Positions 25,141 through 34,173 of a stretch of 64,000 nucleotides of DNA are shown here, piece by piece; positions within the stretch are counted from its first letter, which is position 1, and every line of letters begins with the position of its first letter. The notes beneath the pieces were generated by a model that was not told where the DNA came from, searched no databases, and saw nothing but the letters and a program-made list of their open reading frames with translations. Made by a program: the position numbers and the translations under genes. The DNA lies in the NCBI GenBank assembly GCA_030019365.1, contig JASEFA010000005.1, forward strand, positions 91,227 through 155,226, read 5' to 3'. The stretch is from Bacillota bacterium (lineage in GTDB: Bacteria; Bacillota; Sulfobacillia; JACIYH01).

Positions 25141-26793
25141 TCACGGGTGGCTCCTTCGGGGTCCCACCGACCAGCCCGAGGCGCACGGGGCGGCGAGCAA
25201 AGGGCGGTGTCCCCGATGGATTCGCAGCGGCCCCGCCGCAGGCAGCGAAGCGAGGGCGGCGAGGAAATCGGCTACCCAGCGGTAGATATTGTGTTCCCGC
25301 ACGTAGTCCTGAAGTGCGGCCATACGCCGGCGCCGTTCCTCCGGCGGCATCTCCACGGCCGTGCGGATGGCAGCCGCGAACCCCACCGGGTCCAGGGGAT
25401 TGATGGGCACCGCTTGCTCTAGCTCCCCGGCTGCCCCGGCCGTCCTGCTGAGCAGGAGCACGCCGTCGGGATGCGCGCGCGCGGCCACGAATTCCTTGGC
25501 CACCAGATTCATGCCGTCGTACACGGACGACACGATGGCGAAGTCCGCCAGCCGGTAGAGGCCGGCCAGGGTGGTGTGGCCCACCTTATGGTCGATAGAG
25601 TGCACGGGCTGCCAGCGCTCGGTGGCATGACGGGAGTTTACCTGCGCGACCGCCGCAAGCACCTCAGAGCGAAGCCGCCGGTAATCCGGTATGCCTGTAC
25701 GGCTGGGTGCCACCACCTGGATGACGGTTACCCTTTCCCGGTAGTGGGGGTTATCGGCGAAGAAGCGATCGACGGCCGCCAGCCTTTCCAGGATGCCCTT
25801 GGTGTAGTCCAGCCTGTCGACCGCTACTCCCAGCACCAGGCGGGATGCGGATTCCGGTCCGGGCAGGTAAATGCCTGATGGGCGGGCCTGCAACTCCAGG
25901 CGGCGGAGGAGGCGGCGGGCGGCCATCAGGGCCTCCGGTGAGATGGCCAGTTGCGCGAAGGTGTCGAAGTCGATGCTGATGGGGAAGGCCCCCACCGCCA
26001 CCGGTCTGTCGCGCCACACCACCTCGCCCACCCGCCAGGCCCGGGCGGATTCTTCCTGGTGCTCCTCGTACGTCACCCGGCACGTCCCCGCCAGCTCCCT
26101 CTCGCAGCACTCCAGAAATTGCCTGGCGTATTCGGGGGTCTGAAAGCCGACGAGGTCGCAACCCAGCAGGCCCTTGATGATCTGCGAGGCCTGGGGGCAG
26201 AAGCGGAAGGCGGCATGGGGCGGCCAGGGTATGTGCCAGAAGGAGGATATGAGGGTGCCGGGACGCCGGGCCCGCAGGAACAGCGGAACCAGGGCCAGCT
26301 GGTAATCGTGGACCCAGACCACGTCCGCTGGGTCGGCCATGTGTGCTGCTTCGCGGGCGAAGCGGAGGTTGACCCGGGCGTAGTCTTTCCAGAAGGACTC
26401 GCGGAGGTCAAGACGCTCGATGAGCAGGTGACAGAGGGGCCAGAGCACCCGGTTGGAAAACCCCTCGTAGTAGCCCCGAACCTGGCTGTTGCTCAGCCAT
26501 ACGCGCTTGAGTTGGTAGCGCGGGTCCTCGGGAGGGACCCAGGTAGTGCCTGCGGGTGCTACCACCCGGTCGGCATTACCGCTACCCCACGCCACCCACG
26601 TTCCCCCCAGGCCCTGCATCACCGGATCCAGCGCGGCGGTAAGGCCGCCCGCCGGGCGGTCTACCTTTATGGCCGCATCGTGCCTTACGTGCTGGTACGG
26701 CTCCCGGTTGGACACCACCACCAGGCTCCTGCCGGGCAGGACTCGTCGGAACAGGTTCTGGACCCGTTCTGCATTCCAGCGTTCCGACGCCAT
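25141..26793 (-). CDS. otsA: Trehalose-6-phosphate synthase (GT20)
   Basis: 550 residues from ATG 26793. Family GT20 glycosyltransferase that makes trehalose 6-phosphate from a nucleotide-activated glucose and glucose 6-phosphate. Diagnostic blocks: LVVVSNREPYQHV, RPAGGLTAALDPVM, VWVHDYQLALVPLFLR, AVDRLDYTKGILERL and VYDGMNLVAKEFVAAR. The C-terminal 40 residues (HRGHRPLLAAPCASGW) are low-complexity and unlike the family. It is followed by otsB. A good promoter lies just upstream at 26825-26854. Trehalose would serve as a compatible solute. Confidence 0.92.
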   Translation of the reverse strand: MASERWNAERVQNLFRRVLPGRSLVVVSNREPYQHVRHDAAIKVDRPAGGLTAALDPVMQGLGGTWVAWGSGNADRVVAPAGTTWVPPEDPRYQLKRVWLSNSQVRGYYEGFSNRVLWPLCHLLIERLDLRESFWKDYARVNLRFAREAAHMADPADVVWVHDYQLALVPLFLRARRPGTLISSFWHIPWPPHAAFRFCPQASQIIKGLLGCDLVGFQTPEYARQFLECCERELAGTCRVTYEEHQEESARAWRVGEVVWRDRPVAVGAFPISIDFDTFAQLAISPEALMAARRLLRRLELQARPSGIYLPGPESASRLVLGVAVDRLDYTKGILERLAAVDRFFADNPHYRERVTVIQVVAPSRTGIPDYRRLRSEVLAAVAQVNSRHATERWQPVHSIDHKVGHTTLAGLYRLADFAIVSSVYDGMNLVAKEFVAARAHPDGVLLLSRTAGAAGELEQAVPINPLDPVGFAAAIRTAVEMPPEERRRRMAALQDYVREHNIYRWVADFLAALASLPAAGPLRIHRGHRPLLAAPCASGWSVGPRRSHP

Positions 26794-26824
26794 TGCCCAC
26801 CTCCCGTGATTTGTTTCTCTGGTA

Positions 26825-26854
26825 ATTGTCGCCCACGGGAAGCCGACTTGTCAA
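26825..26854 (-). promoter_or_regulatory. Promoter of the otsA-otsB operon
   Basis: Read on the minus strand: TTGACA (26854-26849), 18-base spacer, GACAAT (26830-26825), about 30 bases before the otsA start codon. The -35 is perfect and the -10 matches four of six. Confidence 0.5.
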
Positions 26855-26919
26855 GCCTTGCCAGGAGTTGGGCATCGACGGCCCACACACCGGGCGGGAG
26901 TGACGGGCGGGCGGAGCGT

Positions 26920-28035
26920 CTACTCGGCGGCCAGGCCCACCTCGGCGGCGTAGCCCATGATTCGTTCCAGGGTGCGCTCGCGCACGCGGCTGATCTTCTC
27001 GAAGTCCATGCAGGGAACGTAGTAGGCCTCCATGAGGTCGTGGCTGGCCTTGGCGTTATGGATGCAGGCGATACCCTGGGCGAAGAGCTGACCGAACAGC
27101 CGCTCGGCGTCGTTCATGGCAGCCTGGTTGCGGGCCACGATCTTCTGGTCGAGGCATTCGTTCATTTCCACGATGATGTCCTCCGGAGCGGGCCGCCAGG
27201 TGTGGGGCTCGATGGACTTGGTGAGGGCGACGCCCAGGGCGGGGATCACCACGTGCTCCACCTTTTCGGGGTTGAGGGGGCAGTGGTAGAGCCCGGTGTC
27301 CAGGCCGCGCTCGAGGGCGGCGGTGGCGATCTTCTTGAGCAGGTACGACTTGCCCGTGCCCGGTTCTCCCTGAATTACGTACTTGCGGGGCATGGGCCCG
27401 ATGATGGTGTCCACGTAGTTCATGAGGCCGTCGGGGGTGATGGCGGAGGCGAAGAGGTGGCGGTCGCGACCCAGCCTGGGAGCGATAGGCCGGGAGTTCA
27501 GGACCTCGTCGACGAGGGCGGCGGCCTTCTGGTTGGCCAGGGCGTAGTCCATGGCCTGGCGATTGAGGGTTTCCCAGTCGTCGTAGACCACCTGGGCGGC
27601 CTTGAGGAAGCGGTAGGCGCGGGCGAAGCATCGGCTCACTTCCGCGTTGGCCTCCATGATCTCCTTGCGGCGCGCCCGCAGGCCGTTTTCGTCCCAGTAG
27701 TCCCCCAGGTGGATGATTTCGTCGACGGCACCCGGCACCTTGGGGTCCACGACGTGGGGAGCGGTGCCGTCGATTAGCGCCACTTTGATGGCGGGGATGT
27801 ACAGGCCGTCCAGGGAGTTGTTGTCCGACGAGCAGTGATGGAACTCGATGTCGATGCCCCGGCCCACCAGGGCTTCACCAATGCCCCGGATGAAGGTGGA
27901 CTTTCCTACACCGGGGCCACCTTTGATGACGAATATGCGGGTGGCGTCGAGGGGCGCGATATAGTCGTAGAAGGAAAAGAATCCGACGGAAGTGTTTCCC
28001 CCCGGAAACACCCGCTTTATGTGGCCACGCTTCAT
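26920..28035 (-). CDS. Two-P-loop ATPase of the PRK06851 family
   Basis: 371 residues. ATG 28035 is preferred over ATG 28044 because GGGAG lies nine bases before it and abuts the other. Two ATP-binding halves: FVIKGGPGVGKSTFIRGIG near residue 35 and YVIQGEPGTGKSYLLKKIA near residue 215, each followed by a similar segment (HHCSSDNNSLDGLYIP and YHCPLNPEKVEHVVIP), which shows an internal duplication. The family is common in Bacillota, but no function is established. Monocistronic as far as can be seen. Confidence 0.8.
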   Translation of the reverse strand: MKRGHIKRVFPGGNTSVGFFSFYDYIAPLDATRIFVIKGGPGVGKSTFIRGIGEALVGRGIDIEFHHCSSDNNSLDGLYIPAIKVALIDGTAPHVVDPKVPGAVDEIIHLGDYWDENGLRARRKEIMEANAEVSRCFARAYRFLKAAQVVYDDWETLNRQAMDYALANQKAAALVDEVLNSRPIAPRLGRDRHLFASAITPDGLMNYVDTIIGPMPRKYVIQGEPGTGKSYLLKKIATAALERGLDTGLYHCPLNPEKVEHVVIPALGVALTKSIEPHTWRPAPEDIIVEMNECLDQKIVARNQAAMNDAERLFGQLFAQGIACIHNAKASHDLMEAYYVPCMDFEKISRVRERTLERIMGYAAEVGLAAE

Positions 28036-28228
28036 TACCGCCATCTCCCTTCCCTGCGAACGGGGTTCGTTTGTGAGTGTGGGGTGATTGGGTTCCCCCG
28101 TCCCAGGCTATGGATGTGGTACCCCATCGGGTGCATGTCCTTCTGCCGCGTCCTTGCGCGCGGGGGGGACCCCGCGCTGGCCGGGGCTGAAGATGGCCGG
28201 GGCCGGGCCCGTGTGCTAAACTAGGGTC

Positions 28229-29059
28229 ATGAGTGCAAGGCAGGACTTCAAACGAGGCCGGGGCCTGGGGCGGGTGGAATTCCCGCCGCCCCTGGCCCCC
28301 GGTCAGCTTGACGACTTCCAAAGGGAGGCCATTGACCACCTGCTGGCCGGGCAGGACGTGCTGGTATACGCGCCCACCGGGAGCGGAAAGACCCGCATCG
28401 CCGAGGAGTTTGCCGCCTGGCTCCTCGAGCGGGGGCGGGGGATGGGGTACACCGCTCCCTTGAAGGCCATATCCAATCAGAAGTTCCGGGATTTCGTGGA
28501 GCTGTTTGGCGAGCAACGCGTGGGCCTGCTGACTGGGGACATCTCCATCAACCCCGGGGCGCCCCTGCTGGTCATGACCACCGAGATTTTCCGCAACCGC
28601 TGTCTCACCGAGCCCGCCATGCTCTCGGGGATGGCCTGCGTCGTGCTGGACGAGATCCATTACCTGGGTGACGAGCAGAGGGGGACGGTGTGGGAAGAGA
28701 GTGTCATCTTCTGCCCGGACCACCTGGTGATCCTGGGGCTTTCGGCCACCGTCTCCAATGCGGGTGAGCTGGCGGAGTGGATGGGGGGAGTGCGCGCCCG
28801 CCCGGTACACGTGGTTTACGAGAGCAGGCGCCCGGTGCCGTTGGAGTTCCGCTGGATCCTGCCCGACGGACGGGTGGTGGAGGAGGCGAAGGCCCGCGAC
28901 GCTGCCAGGTTGCTGGGCAGGGGCAGGGCACGCCGGCCGCGGCAGCCGGGGTGGGGCGGAATCCGGGAAGACCACGAAGAGCTCGAGCGCGGGGGCCGGG
29001 GCGCACGGGGCTGTCACAGGGGTGGCTCCTGGCCGGGGGAGGCAGAAGACCTGCTGTGA
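28229..29059 (+). CDS. Ski2-like DEAD/DEAH helicase, N-terminal half (split gene)
   Basis: 276 residues from ATG 28229. It contains the first helicase domain: FQREAIDHLLAGQDVLVYAP, Walker A PTGSGKTR, TAPLKAISNQKFRDF, VVLDEIHYLGDEQRG and LGLSATVSN. This matches Ski2/Dob1-type RNA helicases. After WILPDGRVVEEAKARDAARL the chain becomes Arg/Gly-rich and ends at TGA 29059. The second half follows at once as a separate frame starting at an overlapping GTG. A long perfect hairpin (GCGCGGGG/CCCCGCGC, about 28157-28176) lies upstream. Confidence 0.8.
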   Translation: MSARQDFKRGRGLGRVEFPPPLAPGQLDDFQREAIDHLLAGQDVLVYAPTGSGKTRIAEEFAAWLLERGRGMGYTAPLKAISNQKFRDFVELFGEQRVGLLTGDISINPGAPLLVMTTEIFRNRCLTEPAMLSGMACVVLDEIHYLGDEQRGTVWEESVIFCPDHLVILGLSATVSNAGELAEWMGGVRARPVHVVYESRRPVPLEFRWILPDGRVVEEAKARDAARLLGRGRARRPRQPGWGGIREDHEELERGGRGARGCHRGGSWPGEAEDLL

Positions 29060-30483
29060 GCGAGAAGCGAGCGGCGCTAGCGGTGCCTCTGCGGAGCGAC
29101 GCACCCGACCCGGGTGCGGTGCTGGAAGCCATCGCGACTGCGGGGGGGCATTTCCCCCTTTTGTATTTCGTCTTCAGCCGCCGGCAGACCGAGGAGATGG
29201 CGGAGCAGGTTGCGCAAAACTGGGATTTCCTTCTACCCGACGAGAAACGCCGGGTGGGGGCGGAGATCAAGGAGGCGCGCGATGCCTATCCGGGCCTCCT
29301 GAACCTGCCGGGGCGGCGCACCCTGCTGCGCGTGCTGGTCCAGGGCATCGCCTACCACCACGCCGGCCTGGCCCCGCAGCTCAAGTTGCTGGTAGAGAGG
29401 CTGTACTGTCAGGGTCTGGTGCGGGTGGTGTTCTGCACGGAGACCTTCGCGGCGGGGGTGAACTACCCCGCGGCTTCCGCCGTCTTCCACGCCTGCCGCA
29501 AGTGGGACGGGCGAGACTTCCGCATGCTGCGGGCGCGTGAGTTCTTTCAGATGGCGGGTAGGGCCGGGCGGCGCGGATACGACCCCGTGGGATGGGTGTA
29601 CGTGCGCGTTCCCGCCCATCGCCCGGACGAGGCCGGTTTCTACCGGGAACAGGCGGTGGAGCCGGTGGAGAGCACCTTCACCGTGTCGCCGGCCACCGTG
29701 CTCAACATGTGGCAGTGGGGGGACGAGAGTCTGGTCGACCGCTTTCTGGAAAGGAGCCTGCTTTCGTTCCGGGCCCATCGCCAGATGGAGTCCGCCGGGC
29801 GGGAGATGGAAATGCTGAGGAATCAGCTCCGGGCCGGGCTCCTGCCGGGGAGGAAGGCGAAGGCCGCCCAGCGGCGCATCCGCCACCTGGGCCGGCGGGT
29901 GGAGGAGCTGACCGGGGTGGCCCGGGGCCCGCGGCGACAGTTCCAGGCCCTGGTGGACGTGCTGGGCAGGCTGGGTTACCTGGGGCGGGATGGTCTCCGT
30001 CCCCCGGGCCTGTTTGCCGCCCGGCTGCGCTACCAGGAGATCCTGGTCACCGAGATGGCTTTCCGGGGCCTGCTCACCGGGCCGCCTGCGGCAGAGGTGG
30101 CCGCCATCCTGGCCGGGGTGGACTACGAGCCCGGCCGCTACCCGGCCGTGGAACCCGTGCACCTCCGCGCGATGGCCGCGGTGCGCCGGCTGCAGGAGGT
30201 TCTGGTGCGCAGGGGGGTACCGCCCGATTTCTGCCGGTGGCACCCCGAGCCCTGCCTGCTGGCCTACCGCTGGTACCAGGGATGCTCCTTCGCCGACCTG
30301 CTCGGCCTCACCACCCTGCAGGAGGGCGACGTCATCTCCATCCTGCGCCGGGAAATTGACCTCTTGCGGCAGCTGGAGGACGCCGCGATTCCCGGCGGGG
30401 AGGAACCGGTGGGGCGGCTGAGGGAGAGGGTGAGCCACATCCGGGCTCGCCTGGATCGGGACGAGGTCGAGGCCATCGTCTGA
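29056..30483 (+). CDS. Ski2-like helicase, C-terminal half with DSHCT-type domain (split gene)
   Basis: 475 residues from GTG 29056, overlapping the stop of the N-terminal half (GTGA), with GGGGGAGG at about 29034-29041. It carries the second helicase domain: HFPLLYFVFSRRQTEEMAEQ, YHHAGLAPQLKLLVERLYC, VVFCTETFAAGVNYPA and FQMAGRAGRRGYDPVGWVYV, then a coiled-coil arm (RRIRHLGRRVEEL) and a DSHCT-like helical end (FADLLGLTTLQEGDVISILR). Normally one chain with the preceding gene. The exact GTGA overlap would allow coupled translation of two subunits; a frameshift in the linker is the alternative. Confidence 0.8.
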   Translation: MSEKRAALAVPLRSDAPDPGAVLEAIATAGGHFPLLYFVFSRRQTEEMAEQVAQNWDFLLPDEKRRVGAEIKEARDAYPGLLNLPGRRTLLRVLVQGIAYHHAGLAPQLKLLVERLYCQGLVRVVFCTETFAAGVNYPAASAVFHACRKWDGRDFRMLRAREFFQMAGRAGRRGYDPVGWVYVRVPAHRPDEAGFYREQAVEPVESTFTVSPATVLNMWQWGDESLVDRFLERSLLSFRAHRQMESAGREMEMLRNQLRAGLLPGRKAKAAQRRIRHLGRRVEELTGVARGPRRQFQALVDVLGRLGYLGRDGLRPPGLFAARLRYQEILVTEMAFRGLLTGPPAAEVAAILAGVDYEPGRYPAVEPVHLRAMAAVRRLQEVLVRRGVPPDFCRWHPEPCLLAYRWYQGCSFADLLGLTTLQEGDVISILRREIDLLRQLEDAAIPGGEEPVGRLRERVSHIRARLDRDEVEAIV

Positions 30484-30568
30484 TGCGATGCGCGCGCCCC
30501 GACCCACGCTGGCATACTCCTCGTAGCGCTGGCGCGTGGTGTTGGGCAGGCCTGAGCCGGCAGGTGGC

Positions 30569-30596
30569 TTGACAATCGTGCCGTGAGGACTAAAAT
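30569..30596 (+). promoter_or_regulatory. Promoter of the FmdB-type zinc-ribbon gene
   Basis: TTGACA (30569-30574), 16-base spacer, TAAAAT (30591-30596), 27 bases before the start codon of the zinc-ribbon gene. Confidence 0.6.
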
Positions 30597-30623
30597 CGAT
30601 AACGATTGAGGAGGTGTGGGGCG

Positions 30624-30869
30624 GTGCCGGTATACGAGTACGAGTGCGAGCATTGTGGCACCTTCGAGGTTTACCGCAGCATTACCGCCGAGCCCCTCGA
30701 GGAGTGTCCACAATGCGGGGGGAAGGTGCGCAAGCTCATCAGTCGTCACGTGAGCATCATCTTCAAGGGGTCGGGGTTCCACACCACCGACTACCGCAGT
30801 GAAGAATACCGCAAGCGGGAAAAGGAAGAGAAGAGTCAGGCCAAAGACAGCACGGCTGCCAGTTCCTGA
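30624..30869 (+). CDS. FmdB-family zinc-ribbon protein
   Basis: 81 residues from GTG 30624 with AGGAGGT eight bases upstream. The opening MPVYEYECEHCGTFEVYRSI and the second knuckle EECPQCGGKVRKLISR form the CxxC-CxxC ribbon of the FmdB putative regulatory family, followed by IIFKGSGFHTTDYRSEEYRK and a charged tail. Found next to many unrelated genes; function unknown. It may be co-transcribed with the protease gene 140 bases downstream. Confidence 0.9.
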   Translation: MPVYEYECEHCGTFEVYRSITAEPLEECPQCGGKVRKLISRHVSIIFKGSGFHTTDYRSEEYRKREKEEKSQAKDSTAASS

Positions 30870-31011
30870 CCGGGGTGCCTCCGGGTGCGGCACTCCCGGG
30901 CAGGGCGGCGCCTGGTGCGACGTCCCGAGGAAGGATTGGCCGGGCGGGGCGAGAAGGTGAGATAGTATCCACGGCCACGACGGGATGTGCCGAACGAAGG
31001 GAGGAGCCAAC

Positions 31012-33507
31012 GTGCCGGTTGCCGAGCTAGAGCCCGGGTCCTTGCGGCTGGTGTGCGACCCTGCCTGCTTTCCCTATGAGACCACCGACCAGGTTCCCCC
31101 TCTGGAGGGGATGATCGGTCAGGAACGGGCCATGCGCGCCATGGAGTTCGGCCTCAAGGTGCGCAACCCCGGTTACAACATGTACATGGCGGGGGTGCCG
31201 GGCACAGGCAAGACTACTTATGCCCAGACCCTGGTGAGCAAGGTGGCCCGCGGGCAAAAAGCTCCCGACGACTGGTGCTACGTGTACAACTTCGACGACG
31301 CCGACCGGCCCGCGGCCCTGCGCCTGCCTCCCGGCAAGGGCAGTGAGTTTCAGCGGGACATGGAGGAACTGGTCCAGGACCTCAAGGCCCACATCCCCCG
31401 TGTCTTCGAGAGCGCCGACTACGAGCAGCAGCGTTCGGAGACCATGGGCAAGTACCAGGGCCGCATTGCGGAGGTGTTGCGCGCCCTGGTGGAAAGGGCG
31501 CGCACCCAGGGTTTTGCCCTGCAGCAAACGGCCGCGGGATTCATGGTGGCACCGCTGATTGGTGGCCAACCGATCACCAGTGAGCAGTATCAGGAGCTGC
31601 CCGAGCCGGTGCGGCGCGAGATCGAAGAGAAGGGTAACGCGGTGCAGGAGTGGATCTCCCAGGCGCAGCGCCAGGTGCGGATGCTGGAGAAGGAGGCGCG
31701 CGGAGCCATCCGCGAACTGGAGCAGCGCATTGCCCGGGTGGCGGTGGGGCCCCTGATAGAGCGTCTGCAGGAGAAGTGGCGGGACTTCCCCCTGGTGGTG
31801 AATTACCTCTCCAGGGTGGAAGGGGACGTACGCGAGAATCTGGAGGAGTTCCGGCCTTCCGAAGGGGAGGGTACACCGGTGCCCCTACCGTTCATGCCCC
31901 CCCGCCAGGAGAGGGAGAGTGCCGTCCTGCGCTACCGGGTGAACCTGCTGGTGAACAACGCCGGTGCCCAGGGGGCTCCCGTGGTGGTGGAGACGAATCC
32001 CACGTATTACAACCTCTTCGGCGGGGTGGAGTACCGCAGCCACATGGGGGTCATGGTCACCGACTTCACCATGATCCGGGCCGGTGCCGTCCACCGCGCC
32101 AACGGGGGATATCTCATCCTCCAGGCCCGGGACGTGCTGGTCAACCCGGGAGCCTGGGATGGTCTAAAGCGCGCCCTGAAAAACCGCAGCATCCAGATCG
32201 AGAACATGGGGGAGCAGTTCCGCCTCATCCCCACGCGTACCCTGCGGCCCGAGCCCATCCCGCTGGACGTCAAGATCATCCTGGTCGGCAATGCCGTCCT
32301 GCATATGCTGCTCCAGTACTACGACGAGGACTTCCGGAAGTTCTTCAAGGTGAAGGCCGACTTTGATACCGAGATGCCCCGGAACGGCGAGAACCTGGAG
32401 GGGTACTTCCGGTTCCTGTCTTCCTTGTGCCGGCGAGAAGGGATCAGGCATCTGGACCGCACCGCGGTGGCCAAGGTGGTGGAATACTCCTCCCGCCTGG
32501 CCGGGAGCCAGAAGAAGCTCTCCACCCGGTTCAACGAAGTGGTGGAGGTGGTCTACGAGGCCAACGTCTGGGCCGACGCAGACGGCAGCCCCGTCATCAG
32601 GGCGGCCCACATCGATAAGGCCATCGAGGAGAAGATTTACCGGTCCAACCGGATCGAAGAGAAGATCAGGGAGATGCTGGCCGAGGGCAAGATCCTGGTG
32701 GACGTTGATGGAGCCACGGCGGGCCAGGTGAACGGTCTCTCGGTCCTGCAGGTGGGAGACTACTCCTTCGGGCGTCCCTCCCGCATCACCGCCCGCACCT
32801 TCCTGGGGGAGGAGGGTGTGGTCAATATCGAGCGGGAGACGGAGATGTCGGGGAACATCCACTCCAAGGGCGTCCTCATCCTGGGAGGGTACCTGGGAGG
32901 CAAGTACGCCCAGGATAAGCCGCTTTCGCTGTCGGCCCGGCTTGTCTTCGAGCAAACCTATGAAGAGGTGGACGGGGACAGTGCTTCCAGCACCGAGCTC
33001 TACGCCCTGCTCTCGAGCCTGTCCGGCCTGCCCATCCGCCAGGACCTGGCGGTGACCGGTTCCGTCAACCAGAACGGGGAAGTGCAGCCCATCGGCGGGG
33101 TCAACGAGAAGATCGAGGGCTTTTACGCCGTGTGCAAGGTGAAGGATCTCACGGGACGGCAGGGCGTGATCATCCCCCACCAGAACGTGGACGACCTCAT
33201 GTTGAAGGAAGAGGTGGTGGAGGCGGTGCGGGCGGGGAGGTTCCACATCTACCCCGTGCACACCGTGGACGAAGGCATCGAGTTGCTGACGGGGGTCCCG
33301 GCCGGCACCCTGCAGCCGGACGGTACCTACCCCGAGGGGACGGTGCACTGCCTGGTGGATCGCAAGCTGCGGGAGATGGCCGAGAAGCTGACCGCCTTCG
33401 GAGGAGCAGGCCGGGGTCGCCCCCGCGCCAGCCGCCGGGTGCGCCGGGGCGCGAGCGATGCGCCACCGGACGAGCCCGACGACGAGGCCGGGAGCCGGTT
33501 CTTGTAA
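31012..33507 (+). CDS. LonB-like ATP-dependent protease (AAA + Ser/Lys protease)
   Basis: 831 residues from GTG 31012, just after GGGAGGAG. Walker A is AGVPGTGKTTYAQ near residue 60. A long helical insert with coiled-coil character (residues 120-300) follows, then the second AAA part (HRANGGYLILQARDVL) and a C-terminal Lon protease domain. The catalytic Ser657 in DGDSASSTELYALLSSLSG and Lys700 in GGVNEKIEGFY are 43 residues apart, as in Lon. This is the soluble LonB/LonC-like group (AAA_32 insert) rather than classic LonA, since no N-terminal substrate domain is present. Arg/Asp-rich tail. A strong terminator follows. Confidence 0.9.
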   Translation: MPVAELEPGSLRLVCDPACFPYETTDQVPPLEGMIGQERAMRAMEFGLKVRNPGYNMYMAGVPGTGKTTYAQTLVSKVARGQKAPDDWCYVYNFDDADRPAALRLPPGKGSEFQRDMEELVQDLKAHIPRVFESADYEQQRSETMGKYQGRIAEVLRALVERARTQGFALQQTAAGFMVAPLIGGQPITSEQYQELPEPVRREIEEKGNAVQEWISQAQRQVRMLEKEARGAIRELEQRIARVAVGPLIERLQEKWRDFPLVVNYLSRVEGDVRENLEEFRPSEGEGTPVPLPFMPPRQERESAVLRYRVNLLVNNAGAQGAPVVVETNPTYYNLFGGVEYRSHMGVMVTDFTMIRAGAVHRANGGYLILQARDVLVNPGAWDGLKRALKNRSIQIENMGEQFRLIPTRTLRPEPIPLDVKIILVGNAVLHMLLQYYDEDFRKFFKVKADFDTEMPRNGENLEGYFRFLSSLCRREGIRHLDRTAVAKVVEYSSRLAGSQKKLSTRFNEVVEVVYEANVWADADGSPVIRAAHIDKAIEEKIYRSNRIEEKIREMLAEGKILVDVDGATAGQVNGLSVLQVGDYSFGRPSRITARTFLGEEGVVNIERETEMSGNIHSKGVLILGGYLGGKYAQDKPLSLSARLVFEQTYEEVDGDSASSTELYALLSSLSGLPIRQDLAVTGSVNQNGEVQPIGGVNEKIEGFYAVCKVKDLTGRQGVIIPHQNVDDLMLKEEVVEAVRAGRFHIYPVHTVDEGIELLTGVPAGTLQPDGTYPEGTVHCLVDRKLREMAEKLTAFGGAGRGRPRASRRVRRGASDAPPDEPDDEAGSRFL

Positions 33508-33535
33508 GGTTGATGTCAGCTATGATGACAAATAC

Positions 33536-33565
33536 TTGACTCCGAGGCGAGCCCCGGCGTATGAT
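33536..33565 (+). promoter_or_regulatory. Promoter of glnR, overlapping the lon terminator
   Basis: TTGACT (33536-33541), 18-base spacer, TATGAT (33560-33565). The -10 falls in the loop of the hairpin at 33547-33580, so this element and the terminator of the preceding gene share the same bases. Confidence 0.5.
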
Positions 33566-33585
33566 TCGACCGGGGCTCGCGTTTT
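33547..33585 (+). terminator. Rho-independent terminator after the LonB-like gene
   Basis: Perfect 11-bp stem GCGAGCCCCGG (33547-33557) / CCGGGGCTCGC (33570-33580), 12-base loop, followed by GTTTTG. The T run is short but the stem is very strong. Confidence 0.6.
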
Positions 33586-33644
33586 GTCCGGATGTGCTCC
33601 CGCCCGGGTCGTGGTCGGACGGGAAAGAAAGGGGGGCAAAGGGG

Positions 33645-34031
33645 TTGGCCGAGGGTGATGACCGTCTGCCCGTCTATCCCATGCGTGTAGTCTGCGGCAT
33701 GACCGGGCTGACCGAGCGCCAGATCAGGTACTGGGAGAAGCTGGGGCTTTTGAGCCCGGCCCGTACGCCAGGAGAGCAGCGCCTGTTCTCCCAGGCGGAT
33801 GTGGAGCGTTTGAAGCACGTCAAACGCCTCAAGGAGAGTGGGATACCGCTGCGCAGCATCAGGACCAGGCTGAGCCGCTTCGCGGGACCGCTGGCAGGTC
33901 CGGTTCCCATCAAGGGCGCGCGCGTGGATAACGGCTGGCCGTACGAGGACGCCCGGTCGCGGTTCGGTGTCATACCGATGCCGCCGGAGGCCCGGCCGGA
34001 CCGGCAGCAGGTTCCGCGTAAGGCGCGCTGA
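33645..34031 (+). CDS. glnR: MerR-family regulator, GlnR-like
   Basis: 128 residues from TTG 33645 with AAAGGGGGG eight bases before. Winged-helix DNA-binding domain of the GlnR/TnrA kind: VYPMRVVCGMTGLTERQIRY, WEKLGLLSPARTPGEQRLFS and VERLKHVKRLKESGIPLRSI. The position immediately upstream of glutamine synthetase, in the same direction, matches glnRA operons of Bacillota, where GlnR represses the operon when nitrogen is plentiful. The C-terminal tail that in GlnR senses feedback-inhibited glutamine synthetase is present but of unusual sequence. Confidence 0.85.
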   Translation: MAEGDDRLPVYPMRVVCGMTGLTERQIRYWEKLGLLSPARTPGEQRLFSQADVERLKHVKRLKESGIPLRSIRTRLSRFAGPLAGPVPIKGARVDNGWPYEDARSRFGVIPMPPEARPDRQQVPRKAR

Positions 34032-34173
34032 CGGAAGGGGAGATGTCTGCAGGCCTGGCGACCGGGCGCCGCAGCCCGCCAACGCAGCTTGCCAAGGTGC
34101 TGCGGGCCCGCCGATCGCGCGCAGGGGCTCACCAGCCGGGCGCCGCCAGCCCGTGGGAGGGAGGAGATACAGC

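Noticed and set aside
25951..27777. 608-codon plus-strand open frame over otsA and the PRK06851 gene
   Set aside because: Spans two convincing minus-strand genes and the promoter between them; sequence is His/Gly/Val-rich shadow.
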